Assembly (NCBI RefSeq): GCF_017641085.1
Contig: NZ_JAEPPI010000001.1
Coordinates: 434,001 to 498,000 of the forward strand
Length of the DNA: 64,000 nt
Origin: Gracilimonas sp.
Lineage (GTDB): Bacteria > Bacteroidota > Rhodothermia > Balneolales > Balneolaceae
Reading direction: 5' to 3'
Shown: positions 35,300-44,242 of the stretch, piece by piece
Numbering within the stretch: the stretch's first letter is position 1
How the letters are laid out: every line of letters starts with the position of its first letter
Notes under the pieces: model-generated
What the model saw: only the letters and a program-made list of their open reading frames with translations
The model's database searches: none
What the model was told of the DNA's origin: nothing
Translations under genes and position numbers: made by a program

Positions 35300-38200
35300 A
35301 TGAAATTTACTCGCTTCTATACTAAGTCGGACTGGAAGACTCCATTTGACGACATCGAATTTGCAACACGCACCTCAGAAATTAAAAACCCGGACGGCTC
35401 CCAGGTATTCCATATGGAAGGCGTTGTGGTTCCTGAAAGTTGGTCTCAGGTTTCCACCGATGTTATCGCTCAGAAATATTTCCGCAAGGCCGGAGTTCCT
35501 GCGAAACTGAAAAAGATCAAAGAGAAGGGAGTGCCCAAATGGTTACAGCGATCTGAAGCTGATGAAAAGGCACTCAAAGATCTGCCCGAAGAAGAACGTT
35601 ATACACATGAAATTGATAGTAAGCAGGTCTTTCATCGTTTGGCGGGATGTTGGACTTATTGGGGTTGGAAACACGACTATTTTGACAGCGAGGAAGATGC
35701 GAAAGTTTTTTACGATGAATTAGCCTGCATGCTGGCTAACCAAATGGCTGCACCTAACAGTCCGCAGTGGTTCAACACCGGGCTGCATTGGGCATATGGA
35801 ATTAATGGTCCTGCACAAGGTCATTATTATGTGGACGGCAAAACCGGAGAGCTCAAAAAATCCGAAGATGCTTACACCCACCCGCAACCCCATGCCTGCT
35901 TTATCCAGAGTGTAGATGATGACCTGGTGAATGAAGGCGGAATCATGGATCTGTGGACACGTGAAGCGCGTCTGTTTAAATATGGATCCGGAACCGGAAG
36001 TAACTTCTCTAAAATTCGCGGAGCCAACGAACCGTTGAGTGGCGGAGGAAGAAGTTCCGGCCTCATGAGTTTCCTCAAAATCGGAGACCGTGCTGCCGGC
36101 GCCATTAAGTCTGGCGGTACCACCCGACGTGCAGCCAAGATGGTGACGCTTGATCTCGACCACCCGGACATTGAAGAGTATATCAACTGGAAAGTTCGAG
36201 AAGAGCAGAAAGTGGCCGCATTGGTAGCCGGATCTAAAACGGTTCAAAAGCACCTTAAAAATATTATAAAACTCTGCCATACACCGGTTGAGATTGAAGG
36301 ACGTACTTTCAACGGAGCGATGAGCCGCGACCCGCTGAAAAACAAAGAACTGGCTGCGGAAATCCGTAAAGCCAAGAGAAATCAGGTTCCTCTTAATTAT
36401 ATAGAGCGTGTGATTCAGCTGGCTGCACAGGGATTCACCGATCTTGAATTTGATACATACGACACCGATTGGAATTCCGAAGCGTATTCAACCGTAAGTG
36501 GTCAGAATTCCAACAACTCCGTTCGTGTGCCAAACTCGTTCATGAAAGCAGTGAAGGAAGATAAAGACTGGCACCTGTACGGCCGTGTGGAAAAAGATGA
36601 TGCAGCTGAAGAGGGCAGAGAGCCGAAGCCTATGAAGACGATGAAGGCCCGTGAACTTTGGGACGACATCGCCTACGCAGCCTGGTCGTGTGCTGATCCC
36701 GGAACCCAATACCACGATACCATCAACGAATGGCATACCTGCCCCGAAGATGGTCCGATCAATGCAAGTAACCCTTGCTCGGAATATATGTTCCTGGATA
36801 ATACCGCTTGCAACCTCGCTTCTCTGAACCTTATGAAATACTTCAAAGGAGATGAGTACAAAGAATTTGATATTGAGTCGCTGGAATACGCCTCCCGAAT
36901 CTGGACGGTTGTTCTGGAGATTTCGGTACTGATGGCTCAGTTCCCGTCCAAAGAAATCGCGGAGTTATCTTATGTATTCCGCACGCTTGGGTTGGGTTAT
37001 GCTAACATTGGTGCTGCGCTGATGGTACAAGGACTTCCTTACGACAGTGAAGAAGGAGCTGCCGTTGCCGGAGCTGTTACCGCGACCATGCATATGACGT
37101 CCTACGCCACTTCAGCCGAAATGGCGAAAGAGCTGGGTACCTTTGAAGGCTACGAGCGCAATAAAGAACATATGCTGAAGGTGATCCGTAATCACCGCCG
37201 TGCAGCTTACAATGCTGACCCGGAAGAGTACGAGGGACTTACGGTGAAACCGATGGGCATCGATGCTTCGATCTGCCCGGATTACCTGGTGAAAGCGGCT
37301 AAAAAGGCTTCTGACAAAGCGCTGAAAATGGGTGAAAAACACGGTTACCGAAATGCACAGGTAACGGTGCTGGCACCAACCGGAACCATTGGTTTGGTGA
37401 TGGACTGTGATACCACCGGTATTGAGCCGGACTTTGCCCTGGTGAAATTCAAGAAATTGGCCGGTGGCGGTTACTTCAAGATTATCAACCAGGCGGTACC
37501 TAAAGCACTGAAGAATCTCGGTTATTCTGCCAAGGAATCGCAAGAGATTATCAACTACGCGAAAGGAGCCGGTTCGGTGGAAGGTTGCCCACACATCAAC
37601 CCTGAAACACTGGGTGAGAAAGGCTTCACCGACACGCAAATTGATGCGATCAACGAAGCACTGCCCGGAAGTTTTGACATCAAGTTTGCCTTCAACCAGT
37701 GGACGCTGGGCGAAGACTTCTGCAAGGATGTACTCGGCATTACCGAAGAGCAGCTCAATGACATGAACTTCGACATGCTGCGCTACCTTGGATTCAGCAG
37801 AGAGCAAATCCAGGAAGCCAACGATTATGTATGTGGAACCATGACTGTTGAAGGTGCCCCGCATCTGAAAGAAGAAGATTACGCGGTGTTTGATTGCGCC
37901 AACCGTTGCGGCCGAATCGGCACACGCTTTATTTCTGCCAAAGGACATATTCGTATGATGGCTGCCGCTCAGCCTTTCCTTTCCGGCGCTATTTCAAAAA
38001 CCATCAACCTGCCAAATGAAGCGACCATCGAAGATATGAAGGACGCTTACATGGATTCGTGGGAGATGATGCTGAAAGCGAATGCGCTGTATCGTGACGG
38101 TTCCAAACTAAGCCAGCCGCTGAATTCTATGGCGGATGTGCTGGAGGAAATTGACGAAGAAGAGGAAGCTCCGGCTGATGCTGAAACCACTATGGCACAG

Positions 38201-38962
38201 GATAAAGTGCTTGAAGTGGCCGAGCGAATCATTCACAAGTATGTGGCCCGTCGTCAGCGACTTCCGTTCCGTCGCGAAGGATACACACAGAAAGTGAAGA
38301 TTGGCGGACAGAGTGTTTACCTGAGAACCGGGGAATACGAAAACGGCCAGCTTGGTGAAATCTTTATTGATATGCACCGAGAGGGAGCCGCTTTCCGAAG
38401 CCTGCTGAACTGCTTTGCCATCTCTATTTCACTTGGATTGCAGCACGGAGTACCACTGGAAGAATTTGTGGACGCCTTTGTGTTCACCAAGTTCGAGCCA
38501 AGCGGTATGGTAAACGGAAACCCACACGTGAAGATGAGTACATCTGTAATTGATTACATCTTCCGTGAGCTTGCGGTTACCTACCTAGGCAGAGAAGACC
38601 TGGCGCACGTGCCGGCCGAGCAGATCGAAACCCGAAATTTACGTCCGACCGCTGATGCCCAGGCTGAAGCCAAAGCGGACAATACACAGACCGAGGCGAA
38701 AGCCCCCAATGCATCATCATCATCGGATGCTGTCGCAAAAAAGACCGTAGCTGAGCCCGAACCGGCCGCTGTTGATACCAGCGAAAGTGCTCAGGTTCAG
38801 CAAAAAGCGGTACAGTCTGACAGCTACGAGAGCGAATACGACAAAGCCAAACAAATGGGATACACCGGTGAAGCCTGCCCCGAATGCGGCAGCATGACCA
38901 TGGTTCGTAACGGAACCTGCATGAAGTGCATCACCTGTGGATCTACAACTGGCTGTAGCTAA
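35300..38962 (+). CDS. nrdJ: Adenosylcobalamin-dependent (class II) ribonucleotide reductase
   Basis: A 1220-residue enzyme that reduces ribonucleotides to deoxyribonucleotides using a radical generated from vitamin B12. The active-site region [21 protein letters not shown] lies near residues 490-510, and [20 protein letters not shown] marks the barrel near 695. The C-terminus has a Glu/Ala/Lys-rich linker (about 1115-1180) and a zinc-ribbon-like tail with [10 protein letters not shown] and CMKCITCG, holding the redox cysteines. Length and tail fit the long class II type seen in marine bacteria. The upstream region has three DnaA boxes and the preceding gene is the B12 receptor. A terminator and several small repeats follow. 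Confidence 0.97.
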   Translation: MKFTRFYTKSDWKTPFDDIEFATRTSEIKNPDGSQVFHMEGVVVPESWSQVSTDVIAQKYFRKAGVPAKLKKIKEKGVPKWLQRSEADEKALKDLPEEERYTHEIDSKQVFHRLAGCWTYWGWKHDYFDSEEDAKVFYDELACMLANQMAAPNSPQWFNTGLHWAYGINGPAQGHYYVDGKTGELKKSEDAYTHPQPHACFIQSVDDDLVNEGGIMDLWTREARLFKYGSGTGSNFSKIRGANEPLSGGGRSSGLMSFLKIGDRAAGAIKSGGTTRRAAKMVTLDLDHPDIEEYINWKVREEQKVAALVAGSKTVQKHLKNIIKLCHTPVEIEGRTFNGAMSRDPLKNKELAAEIRKAKRNQVPLNYIERVIQLAAQGFTDLEFDTYDTDWNSEAYSTVSGQNSNNSVRVPNSFMKAVKEDKDWHLYGRVEKDDAAEEGREPKPMKTMKARELWDDIAYAAWSCADPGTQYHDTINEWHTCPEDGPINASNPCSEYMFLDNTACNLASLNLMKYFKGDEYKEFDIESLEYASRIWTVVLEISVLMAQFPSKEIAELSYVFRTLGLGYANIGAALMVQGLPYDSEEGAAVAGAVTATMHMTSYATSAEMAKELGTFEGYERNKEHMLKVIRNHRRAAYNADPEEYEGLTVKPMGIDASICPDYLVKAAKKASDKALKMGEKHGYRNAQVTVLAPTGTIGLVMDCDTTGIEPDFALVKFKKLAGGGYFKIINQAVPKALKNLGYSAKESQEIINYAKGAGSVEGCPHINPETLGEKGFTDTQIDAINEALPGSFDIKFAFNQWTLGEDFCKDVLGITEEQLNDMNFDMLRYLGFSREQIQEANDYVCGTMTVEGAPHLKEEDYAVFDCANRCGRIGTRFISAKGHIRMMAAAQPFLSGAISKTINLPNEATIEDMKDAYMDSWEMMLKANALYRDGSKLSQPLNSMADVLEEIDEEEEAPADAETTMAQDKVLEVAERIIHKYVARRQRLPFRREGYTQKVKIGGQSVYLRTGEYENGQLGEIFIDMHREGAAFRSLLNCFAISISLGLQHGVPLEEFVDAFVFTKFEPSGMVNGNPHVKMSTSVIDYIFRELAVTYLGREDLAHVPAEQIETRNLRPTADAQAEAKADNTQTEAKAPNASSSSDAVAKKTVAEPEPAAVDTSESAQVQQKAVQSDSYESEYDKAKQMGYTGEACPECGSMTMVRNGTCMKCITCGSTTGCS

Positions 38963-39030
38963 TTCGTTATTGGTTGATTCGTAAATCGTTAATTCGATTA
39001 ACGAAATCACCATTTAACGAATAACCACTT
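38963..39030. repeat. Palindromic array of 7-8 bp GTTAATTC-like units after nrdJ
   Basis: Right after the nrdJ stop codon the plus strand reads GTTATTG, GTTGATTC, GTAAATC and GTTAAT. The minus strand, read from 39030, has GTTATTC, GTTAAATG, GTGATTTC and GTTAATCG. The halves meet in GTTAAT-TCG-ATTAAC. The 349-base interval from 38963 to 39311 contains only this repeat, the terminator, a REP-like pair and a heptamer array. Confidence 0.65.
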
Positions 39031-39046
39031 TCATGGAGAACAGGAT

Positions 39047-39084
39047 AAACCCTGATTGGCCGATAGCCAGTCGGGGTTTTTTAT
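39047..39084 (+). terminator. Terminator of nrdJ
   Basis: The 13-pair stem AACCCTGATTGGC / GCCAGTCGGGGTT, with a CGATA loop and two G-U pairs, is followed by TTTTTATT. Confidence 0.88.
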
Positions 39085-39101
39085 TAGCCCCATAACTAGT
39101 T

Positions 39102-39171
39102 CAAGCGTCCGCTTGGACAAGCTGGAAAAGGCCAAATAAGCAGAATTAAACATGGCACAAGCGGACGCTTG
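39102..39171. repeat. REP-like inverted pair
   Basis: CAAGCGTCCGCTTG at 39102-39115 and its exact reverse complement CAAGCGGACGCTTG at 39158-39171 face each other across 42 bases. Each copy is itself a hairpin with a two-base centre. This is the layout of a REP doublet (BIME). Confidence 0.7.
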
Positions 39172-39234
39172 CGCTATTTAGCTTCATTTTAGCCAATTTA
39201 AAAGGTATTAATCAGAAAAAGTTCATCCTTCAAA

Positions 39235-39262
39235 TTTCGATGTTCCTTGTTCGATGTTCCAT
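39235..39262 (+). repeat. Heptamer array GTTCNNT
   Basis: Four 7-base units run in register: TTTCGAT, GTTCCTT, GTTCGAT and GTTCCAT. It is a short tandem repeat ahead of the pyrophosphatase gene. Confidence 0.65.
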
Positions 39263-39311
39263 ATAGTTTTACCTTGAGAGGCATCAAAGTTCTAACACTC
39301 ACCATTGAGCT

Positions 39312-39926
39312 ATGAATTTTCCCAATCCTTTTTTCCGGTGGAGGCCGCATCCGTGGCACGGACTGGAAGTGGGCGAAGATCAACCCAAGATCGTAAACGC
39401 CTTTATCGAACTCACCCCTTTTGATACTATCAAATACGAAGTGGACAAGAAAACCGGCTACATGCGTGTAGATCGTCCGCAACGAAGCTCCTCACTTCCC
39501 CCATCTTTATATGGATTTATTCCCCGTACCTATTGCGGAAATCACGTGGGTGAACTGTCGAAAGATGATGTAAAAGGGGATGGTGATCCGCTGGATATTT
39601 GCGTGTTGAGTGAACGACCGATTGACCGGAACGAGGTTATTTTAAGCGCCCGCGTGATCGGAGGACTGCATATGGTGGATCACGATGAAGCGGATGATAA
39701 AATCATCTCCGTACTTGATAACGACACCTATTACAGCAACATAAACAGCGTGAATGATTTACCCCCGGTGCTGATCGAGCGGCTTCGTCATTACTTTGGT
39801 ACCTACAAGCTGATCCCGGGAAAAAACCAGAATGACGTGTATGTGCAGGGCATTTTTGATGCGGACCATGCCTATAATGTAATCGAAGCCTCAATCAAAG
39901 ATTACGAAGAAATGTTCGGTGAATAG
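39312..39926 (+). CDS. ppa: Inorganic pyrophosphatase (family I)
   Basis: A 204-residue soluble enzyme that hydrolyses pyrophosphate to phosphate, pulling biosynthetic reactions forward. The signature [12 protein letters not shown] with its metal-binding aspartates is present, along with the Lys/Glu/Tyr motifs [15 protein letters not shown] and GFIPRTYCG. It starts at ATG 39312. The CDF transporter gene follows 6 bases later on the same strand, so both are likely one operon. Confidence 0.96.
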   Translation: MNFPNPFFRWRPHPWHGLEVGEDQPKIVNAFIELTPFDTIKYEVDKKTGYMRVDRPQRSSSLPPSLYGFIPRTYCGNHVGELSKDDVKGDGDPLDICVLSERPIDRNEVILSARVIGGLHMVDHDEADDKIISVLDNDTYYSNINSVNDLPPVLIERLRHYFGTYKLIPGKNQNDVYVQGIFDADHAYNVIEASIKDYEEMFGE

Positions 39927-39932
39927 AACCTG

Positions 39933-40928
39933 ATGCAGAAAGCTCGGGAAAATATTCGGGTGCAATGGTTCATCGTTGCGGTGGCAGTCATTCTTTTTGT
40001 CATAAAGATGACGGCCTGGTATCTCACCAACTCGGTGGCTGTTCTCACCGATGGACTCGAAAGTATCGTCAATGTGCTGAGTGGCTTTATCGGGTTATAC
40101 AGCCTGTATCTTTCCGCAAAGCCCAAGGATGAAAATCACCCTTACGGACACGGAAAAGTAGAGTTTATTTCAGCAGGAATTGAAGGCACGCTCATCACCC
40201 TTGCCGGATTGTACATTATTGTAGAAGCCGTGCAAAGCTTCATTCATCCGGAGCCGCTGCAGAGCCTGGATCTCGGTATAATCCTGATTGGAATATCAGC
40301 GGTAATCAACTTTGGGTTTGGATACTGGGCTTATCAAACCGGAAAGAAAAACGACTCGTTGGCCCTTCAGGCAAGTGGCCGACATCTTCAAACGGATACT
40401 TATACCACCATTGGTATCATAGCAGGACTGATTCTCATCCGTTTTACAAATATTCTTTGGCTGGACGGGGCCGTGGCAATTGTTTTTGCCCTTATGATCA
40501 TACACATGGGCTTCCGGATCTTACGGGCAGCGGTGGCGGGAATTATGGATGAAACCGATGAAGAATTACTGGCTGAATTGATTGCTTACTTACAACAAAA
40601 CAGAGATCCGAAATGGATTGACCTCCATAACCTCAGGATCACAAAATATGGGCCCACTCTTCATGTGGATGCTCATCTAACCCTCCCATGGTACCTTACG
40701 GTAAAAGAAGCCCACGCCGAGCTGGATAACATCGAAGAGTTAATTACACATAAGTTCGGAGACAGAATAGAGATTTTTATTCATACCGATTTCTGTCAGG
40801 AATTTTCATGCTATTTATGCACCATTGAGAATTGTGAAGTACGTCAGCATCCATTTGAAAAACGCATTAAGTGGACGGTAGAAAACGTAGCTTCTGATGG
40901 AAAACATAGACTTTCAAAATCAGTGTAA
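39933..40928 (+). CDS. Cation diffusion facilitator transporter
   Basis: A 331-residue CDF-type divalent metal exporter. Six membrane helices run to about residue 205 and a cytoplasmic ferredoxin-like domain follows (about 210-290). The TM5 metal site HLQTD is intact. In TM2 the usual HxxxD is replaced by E-S-I-V-N (LTDGLESIVNV), which marks a separate subclade. The conserved HPYGHGK loop is present. The C-terminal tail has four cysteines (FCQEFSCYLCTIENCEV) and may bind metal. The exported ion cannot be assigned from the motifs alone. It sits 6 bases after ppa. Confidence 0.92.
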   Translation: MQKARENIRVQWFIVAVAVILFVIKMTAWYLTNSVAVLTDGLESIVNVLSGFIGLYSLYLSAKPKDENHPYGHGKVEFISAGIEGTLITLAGLYIIVEAVQSFIHPEPLQSLDLGIILIGISAVINFGFGYWAYQTGKKNDSLALQASGRHLQTDTYTTIGIIAGLILIRFTNILWLDGAVAIVFALMIIHMGFRILRAAVAGIMDETDEELLAELIAYLQQNRDPKWIDLHNLRITKYGPTLHVDAHLTLPWYLTVKEAHAELDNIEELITHKFGDRIEIFIHTDFCQEFSCYLCTIENCEVRQHPFEKRIKWTVENVASDGKHRLSKSV

Positions 40929-41016
40929 ATCAATTTTTCTGTGTTATCCGAGTTCCATTGAAATAAACTGTCAGTCCATATTCATTCAATCTTAAAATAT
41001 AATGCTGCCAGTTTGA

Positions 41017-42168
41017 TCAGACATAATCACTCAAATCCAGGTCCAGCTCTTCGGCATACCTTCGCAGCAACTTCACTTTATAATCAGGCATCAGCTCTGT
41101 TTCGCCGGCTATAATTTCTTTGGTGAGTCGGTTGGGGAGAATAAAGGATTTGGCATGTTTGCCAAAATCAGTCACTAACCGATCCTGAATAGGGGAAAGA
41201 AGTCTATTTCTCAGATCATTGATTCGGTTCTGTTCATTCCGCATGGCCCGGTATTCCTCACCGGTCATAGTATCGCTGGCTTTTCGGGAAGTAGATAGGT
41301 CCTGCTCTTTTGCCTCATGGATTGCAGAATCAACCACCGATTGAAGCTGAGACTTAAAGTTATCATTCTTAATCCGCCCGTAAATCCCCATGGTCTGTTT
41401 CCAGTTGTGCACTTTATCAGGATTCTGAGCAAGCTCACTCACTATTTTTTTACTGGCAAGCTGATACATAGGCTTGTTCAGTTCGCGGGCTTTCTCATCA
41501 AAGAAATCCATGAGTTGGCAATAGACGAACCATTCAAAAACAGACAGGTTATTCTTGTCCTTTTCTTTGATCAGGTTGTTGTGATCTTCATCGCTGTAAT
41601 CCAGGTGATCAAAAACGTCGTTCTCTTGCTTAATCCAGTCGAGGATACCCCGTTTTTCGGCTTGTTGATTGAGTTTGGCTTTAAAGTCGAGCAGGTAAAT
41701 TACATCATCTGCTGCATATTGTTTTTGATTTTCGGAAAGCGGTCGTTTCCACCAGTTGCTCTGCTGTGAAGAGCTGTTCACCTTTACATCCAAAACCTCT
41801 TTGATGAGATTGGTCAGGGAAGCCGGTTCGTAATTCAACAGACTGGTGGCGGCATCCAGATCGTAGAGGTTTTTAGGAAAGCATCCCAGGGAATGCAGCA
41901 GACGAAGATCTTCTCCGAATGCAAAAACCACTTTCTGTACCTCCGGGTTCTGGATGACCGGAAAGATAGTCTTTATATCGAGATCGTCACTGAGTGGATC
42001 TACCAGGTAACAGTCGTTTCCGTCATAAATCTGCATGAGGCACATATTGAACCCATAGCGATAACGATTGCGATCAAACTCTAAATCTATGGCGAATTCT
42101 TTGGTTTGGTGAAGGTCTGAAGTGAGCTTTTGGAGATCATTATTCTCAGTGATGTAGTGAATAGCCAT
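41017..42168 (-). CDS. rnd: Ribonuclease D-like 3'-5' exonuclease with HRDC domain
   Basis: A 383-residue DEDDy exonuclease. ExoI is FAIDLEFD (Asp28, Glu30), ExoII lies in LYDLDAATSLLNY, and ExoIII is QKQYAADDVIYLLDF with its Tyr and Asp. An HRDC domain follows at about 210-290 (NLSVFEWFVYCQLMDFFDEKA). It should trim the 3' ends of tRNA precursors and other stable RNAs. It starts at ATG 42168. The next gene upstream (DUF922) is on the same strand with about 86 bases between. Confidence 0.95.
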   Translation of the reverse strand: MAIHYITENNDLQKLTSDLHQTKEFAIDLEFDRNRYRYGFNMCLMQIYDGNDCYLVDPLSDDLDIKTIFPVIQNPEVQKVVFAFGEDLRLLHSLGCFPKNLYDLDAATSLLNYEPASLTNLIKEVLDVKVNSSSQQSNWWKRPLSENQKQYAADDVIYLLDFKAKLNQQAEKRGILDWIKQENDVFDHLDYSDEDHNNLIKEKDKNNLSVFEWFVYCQLMDFFDEKARELNKPMYQLASKKIVSELAQNPDKVHNWKQTMGIYGRIKNDNFKSQLQSVVDSAIHEAKEQDLSTSRKASDTMTGEEYRAMRNEQNRINDLRNRLLSPIQDRLVTDFGKHAKSFILPNRLTKEIIAGETELMPDYKVKLLRRYAEELDLDLSDYV

Positions 42169-42254
42169 GTATTGTATTAAGTGCGAATTTGATACAAGGT
42201 AAAGATAAGCAGCCCAAATTTCTGATGGTTGTAAAAAGGTATCAGGCTAAGCTT

Positions 42255-42824
42255 TCATTTACCTGTCCGCGAAACCACAATCCGTGTATTAGCAAAAGCC
42301 TCCAGTTTTTTTAACTGTTCCTTTATTTGCTCTGACCATTGTAGCTGGGAGCGGTAATCCATGGAATAATTGGTGGCTTCATCATACTCTTTTTGTGCTT
42401 CCTCAAGATCAGCCATGGCCTGATCACTCATTTCCTCGAATACACTTACAGAGATGGTCCCGGCTTCCATGGCTTCTTTGACCCGCTTTCGGAATCTCCG
42501 TGCGTTTACTTCCGCCAGGTCAAAATGACCCTGTTCGTGGAGCAGAAGGGTAGCAATCCAGCTTTTGGACCAGGATTCATTTTTACTGAAGTAGGTTTTT
42601 ATTTCGGCTTCATACTGCTGCCCGTTCATGTTAAACGAACTTTGATACCCAACAACAGAAAAGGCGGCGTGTTCACTGTATCGCTTGGGAATCTCCTCGA
42701 AATCAGTCCAAACCAATTCGTAGTCATCGCTCCAGTAGATATAATTTTTCCCGGGTTGATGCTGCCCGAAAACCAAACCGGAGCTAAACAGGAAAATCAA
42801 TATGGTGGTTGCTATTGCCTTCAT
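42255..42824 (-). CDS. DUF922-like secreted putative zinc peptidase
   Basis: A 189-residue exported protein (signal peptide to about residue 20, LVFGQ). The conserved LLLHEQGHFDLAEVNARRF contains the HExxH metal motif followed by Asp and Glu, as in the DUF922 family (PF06037). DFEEIPKRYSEHAAFSVVGYQ in the N-terminal half is also typical. The family is annotated as a putative Zn-dependent protease, but this is unproven. It lies between genes of unrelated function. Confidence 0.85.
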   Translation of the reverse strand: MKAIATTILIFLFSSGLVFGQHQPGKNYIYWSDDYELVWTDFEEIPKRYSEHAAFSVVGYQSSFNMNGQQYEAEIKTYFSKNESWSKSWIATLLLHEQGHFDLAEVNARRFRKRVKEAMEAGTISVSVFEEMSDQAMADLEEAQKEYDEATNYSMDYRSQLQWSEQIKEQLKKLEAFANTRIVVSRTGK

Positions 42825-42909
42825 AATCGTGAATGGATGGTGGTATAATATCCGTCAACACGATGAGAAATTAAAATAAAGGCAACAAAAAGCTAACCGA
42901 AAGTTGGGG

Positions 42910-43797
42910 TTAACGGTGTTGATCATACTTTTTGGGAGATAATATGCTTCTGAGGTTATCCAATTCCTCTGCAGAAACAGGGGATTTCATCGAATTGATT
43001 ATCTCCTCTAACTGATGCTTCGTGCGGATGCCAAGAACGGCTGAAGCTACCGCAGGATGATCCAGCACAAATTGAACAGCTGCTGAAATCGGGTTTCCGG
43101 TGTTATTGGCTGCCCGTTGTACTTCTTCAACTTCTTCGGTTGAATGCACCAGGTAATCACGAGCCGGCTTATCGATAAGCATGCCTTTACCCAGGGTTCC
43201 ACGGGTAATCACACTGATATCATTTTCTGCAAGCAGATCCAGGCTTTCTTCTTCCGGGCGACGATCCAGCAGGCTGTACTGCATCATCACGCAGTCCATA
43301 TCTGAGCGTTCTGCGTATTCCCGAATGGTATTTGGGCGGATGGACGAGATTCCATAAGCCCGAATCTTACCCTGATGTTTGAGACGTTCAAATGCTTCAA
43401 TAATTTCGTCAATAGGATCTTCAATGGTTCCGCCATGCAGCATATAAAGATCAATGTATTCGGTCTGGAGCCTGCGTAAACTCTCATTCACGCCCGTCAG
43501 GATGTATTCTTTGGTAGGATTCCATTCCCATCCCGAACCATCTTCATCCCAAACATTACCAACCTTGGTAGAAATAATAACTTCATCCCTGAAAGGTTTC
43601 AGCGCTTTTCCAACTACTTCCTCATTTAGGCCATGATTGTAGAGGTCGGCGGTGTCAAAGAAATTGATCCCTTTATTATAGGCTTCACGGAGAAGGGAAG
43701 AGGCTGATTCTGAGTTGTTCTGAACTTCCAGAGACATACAACCAAAACTGAATTCACTTACTTCAAGATCTGAATTTCCCAATCTGTTGTACTGCAT
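42910..43797 (-). CDS. Aldo/keto reductase
   Basis: A 295-residue NADPH-dependent oxidoreductase of the AKR family. The catalytic tetrad Asp48, Tyr53, Lys78 and His121 is present (FFDTADLYNHG, STKVG, YMLHGG). SVITRGTLGKGML and the C-terminal SAVLGIRTKHQLEEI supply the cofactor-binding half. The open frame runs on to 43908, but ATG 43797 is preceded by AGAGGATT and begins MQYNRLGNSDLEVSEFSFG, the standard family start. The substrate is unknown. Confidence 0.94.
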   Translation of the reverse strand: MQYNRLGNSDLEVSEFSFGCMSLEVQNNSESASSLLREAYNKGINFFDTADLYNHGLNEEVVGKALKPFRDEVIISTKVGNVWDEDGSGWEWNPTKEYILTGVNESLRRLQTEYIDLYMLHGGTIEDPIDEIIEAFERLKHQGKIRAYGISSIRPNTIREYAERSDMDCVMMQYSLLDRRPEEESLDLLAENDISVITRGTLGKGMLIDKPARDYLVHSTEEVEEVQRAANNTGNPISAAVQFVLDHPAVASAVLGIRTKHQLEEIINSMKSPVSAEELDNLRSILSPKKYDQHR

Positions 43798-43982
43798 AAT
43801 CCTCTTTTTTTGATGTGGAATAATATAATCAGATGTGGGAAAGAATGATTCCTGTTTCGCTCCAAAACAACGACTCACAATCACCGTTCGCATAAAAACC
43901 GGATTCAATCACATTCAAAAATTTGATTCATTCCTTCAAATACTGCATACTAAGCCGGAATAAAACTATGGAGGTCATACAG

Positions 43983-44240
43983 ATGGAAGAACGGGACTTA
44001 AAAGGGTATTGGAAACGAAATCTCAAATACCTGGGCATTTTGCTTAGTATCTGGTTTGTCGTTTCCTACGGTTTGGGAATTTTACTTGCTCCCGCTTTAA
44101 ATGAAATTCAGATAGCCGGATTCAAGCTTGGCTTTTGGTTTGCCCAGCAAGGTGCCATTTATACCTTTGTGATCCTCATTTTTGTTTACGTGTATTTGAT
44201 GAACAAACTGGATCGTGAATTTAACGTGAATGAGGACTGA
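43983..44240 (+). CDS. DUF4212 small subunit of sodium:solute symporter
   Basis: An 85-residue membrane protein with two helices (about 18-38 and 51-73, FAQQGAIYTFVILIFVYVYLM). The DUF4212 family accompanies a sodium:solute symporter of the VC_2705 type. I chose ATG 43983 because GGAGG lies eight bases ahead of it. Upstream ATGs at 43968 and 43923 have no such support. The symporter gene begins 2 bases after the stop codon. Confidence 0.92.
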   Translation: MEERDLKGYWKRNLKYLGILLSIWFVVSYGLGILLAPALNEIQIAGFKLGFWFAQQGAIYTFVILIFVYVYLMNKLDREFNVNED

Positions 44241-44242
44241 TC

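Noticed and set aside
37112-37948. Long minus-strand open frame (278 codons) inside nrdJ
   Set aside because: It lies antisense to a well-conserved gene, has no recognisable motif and no ribosome site, and its length follows from codon bias of the sense gene.
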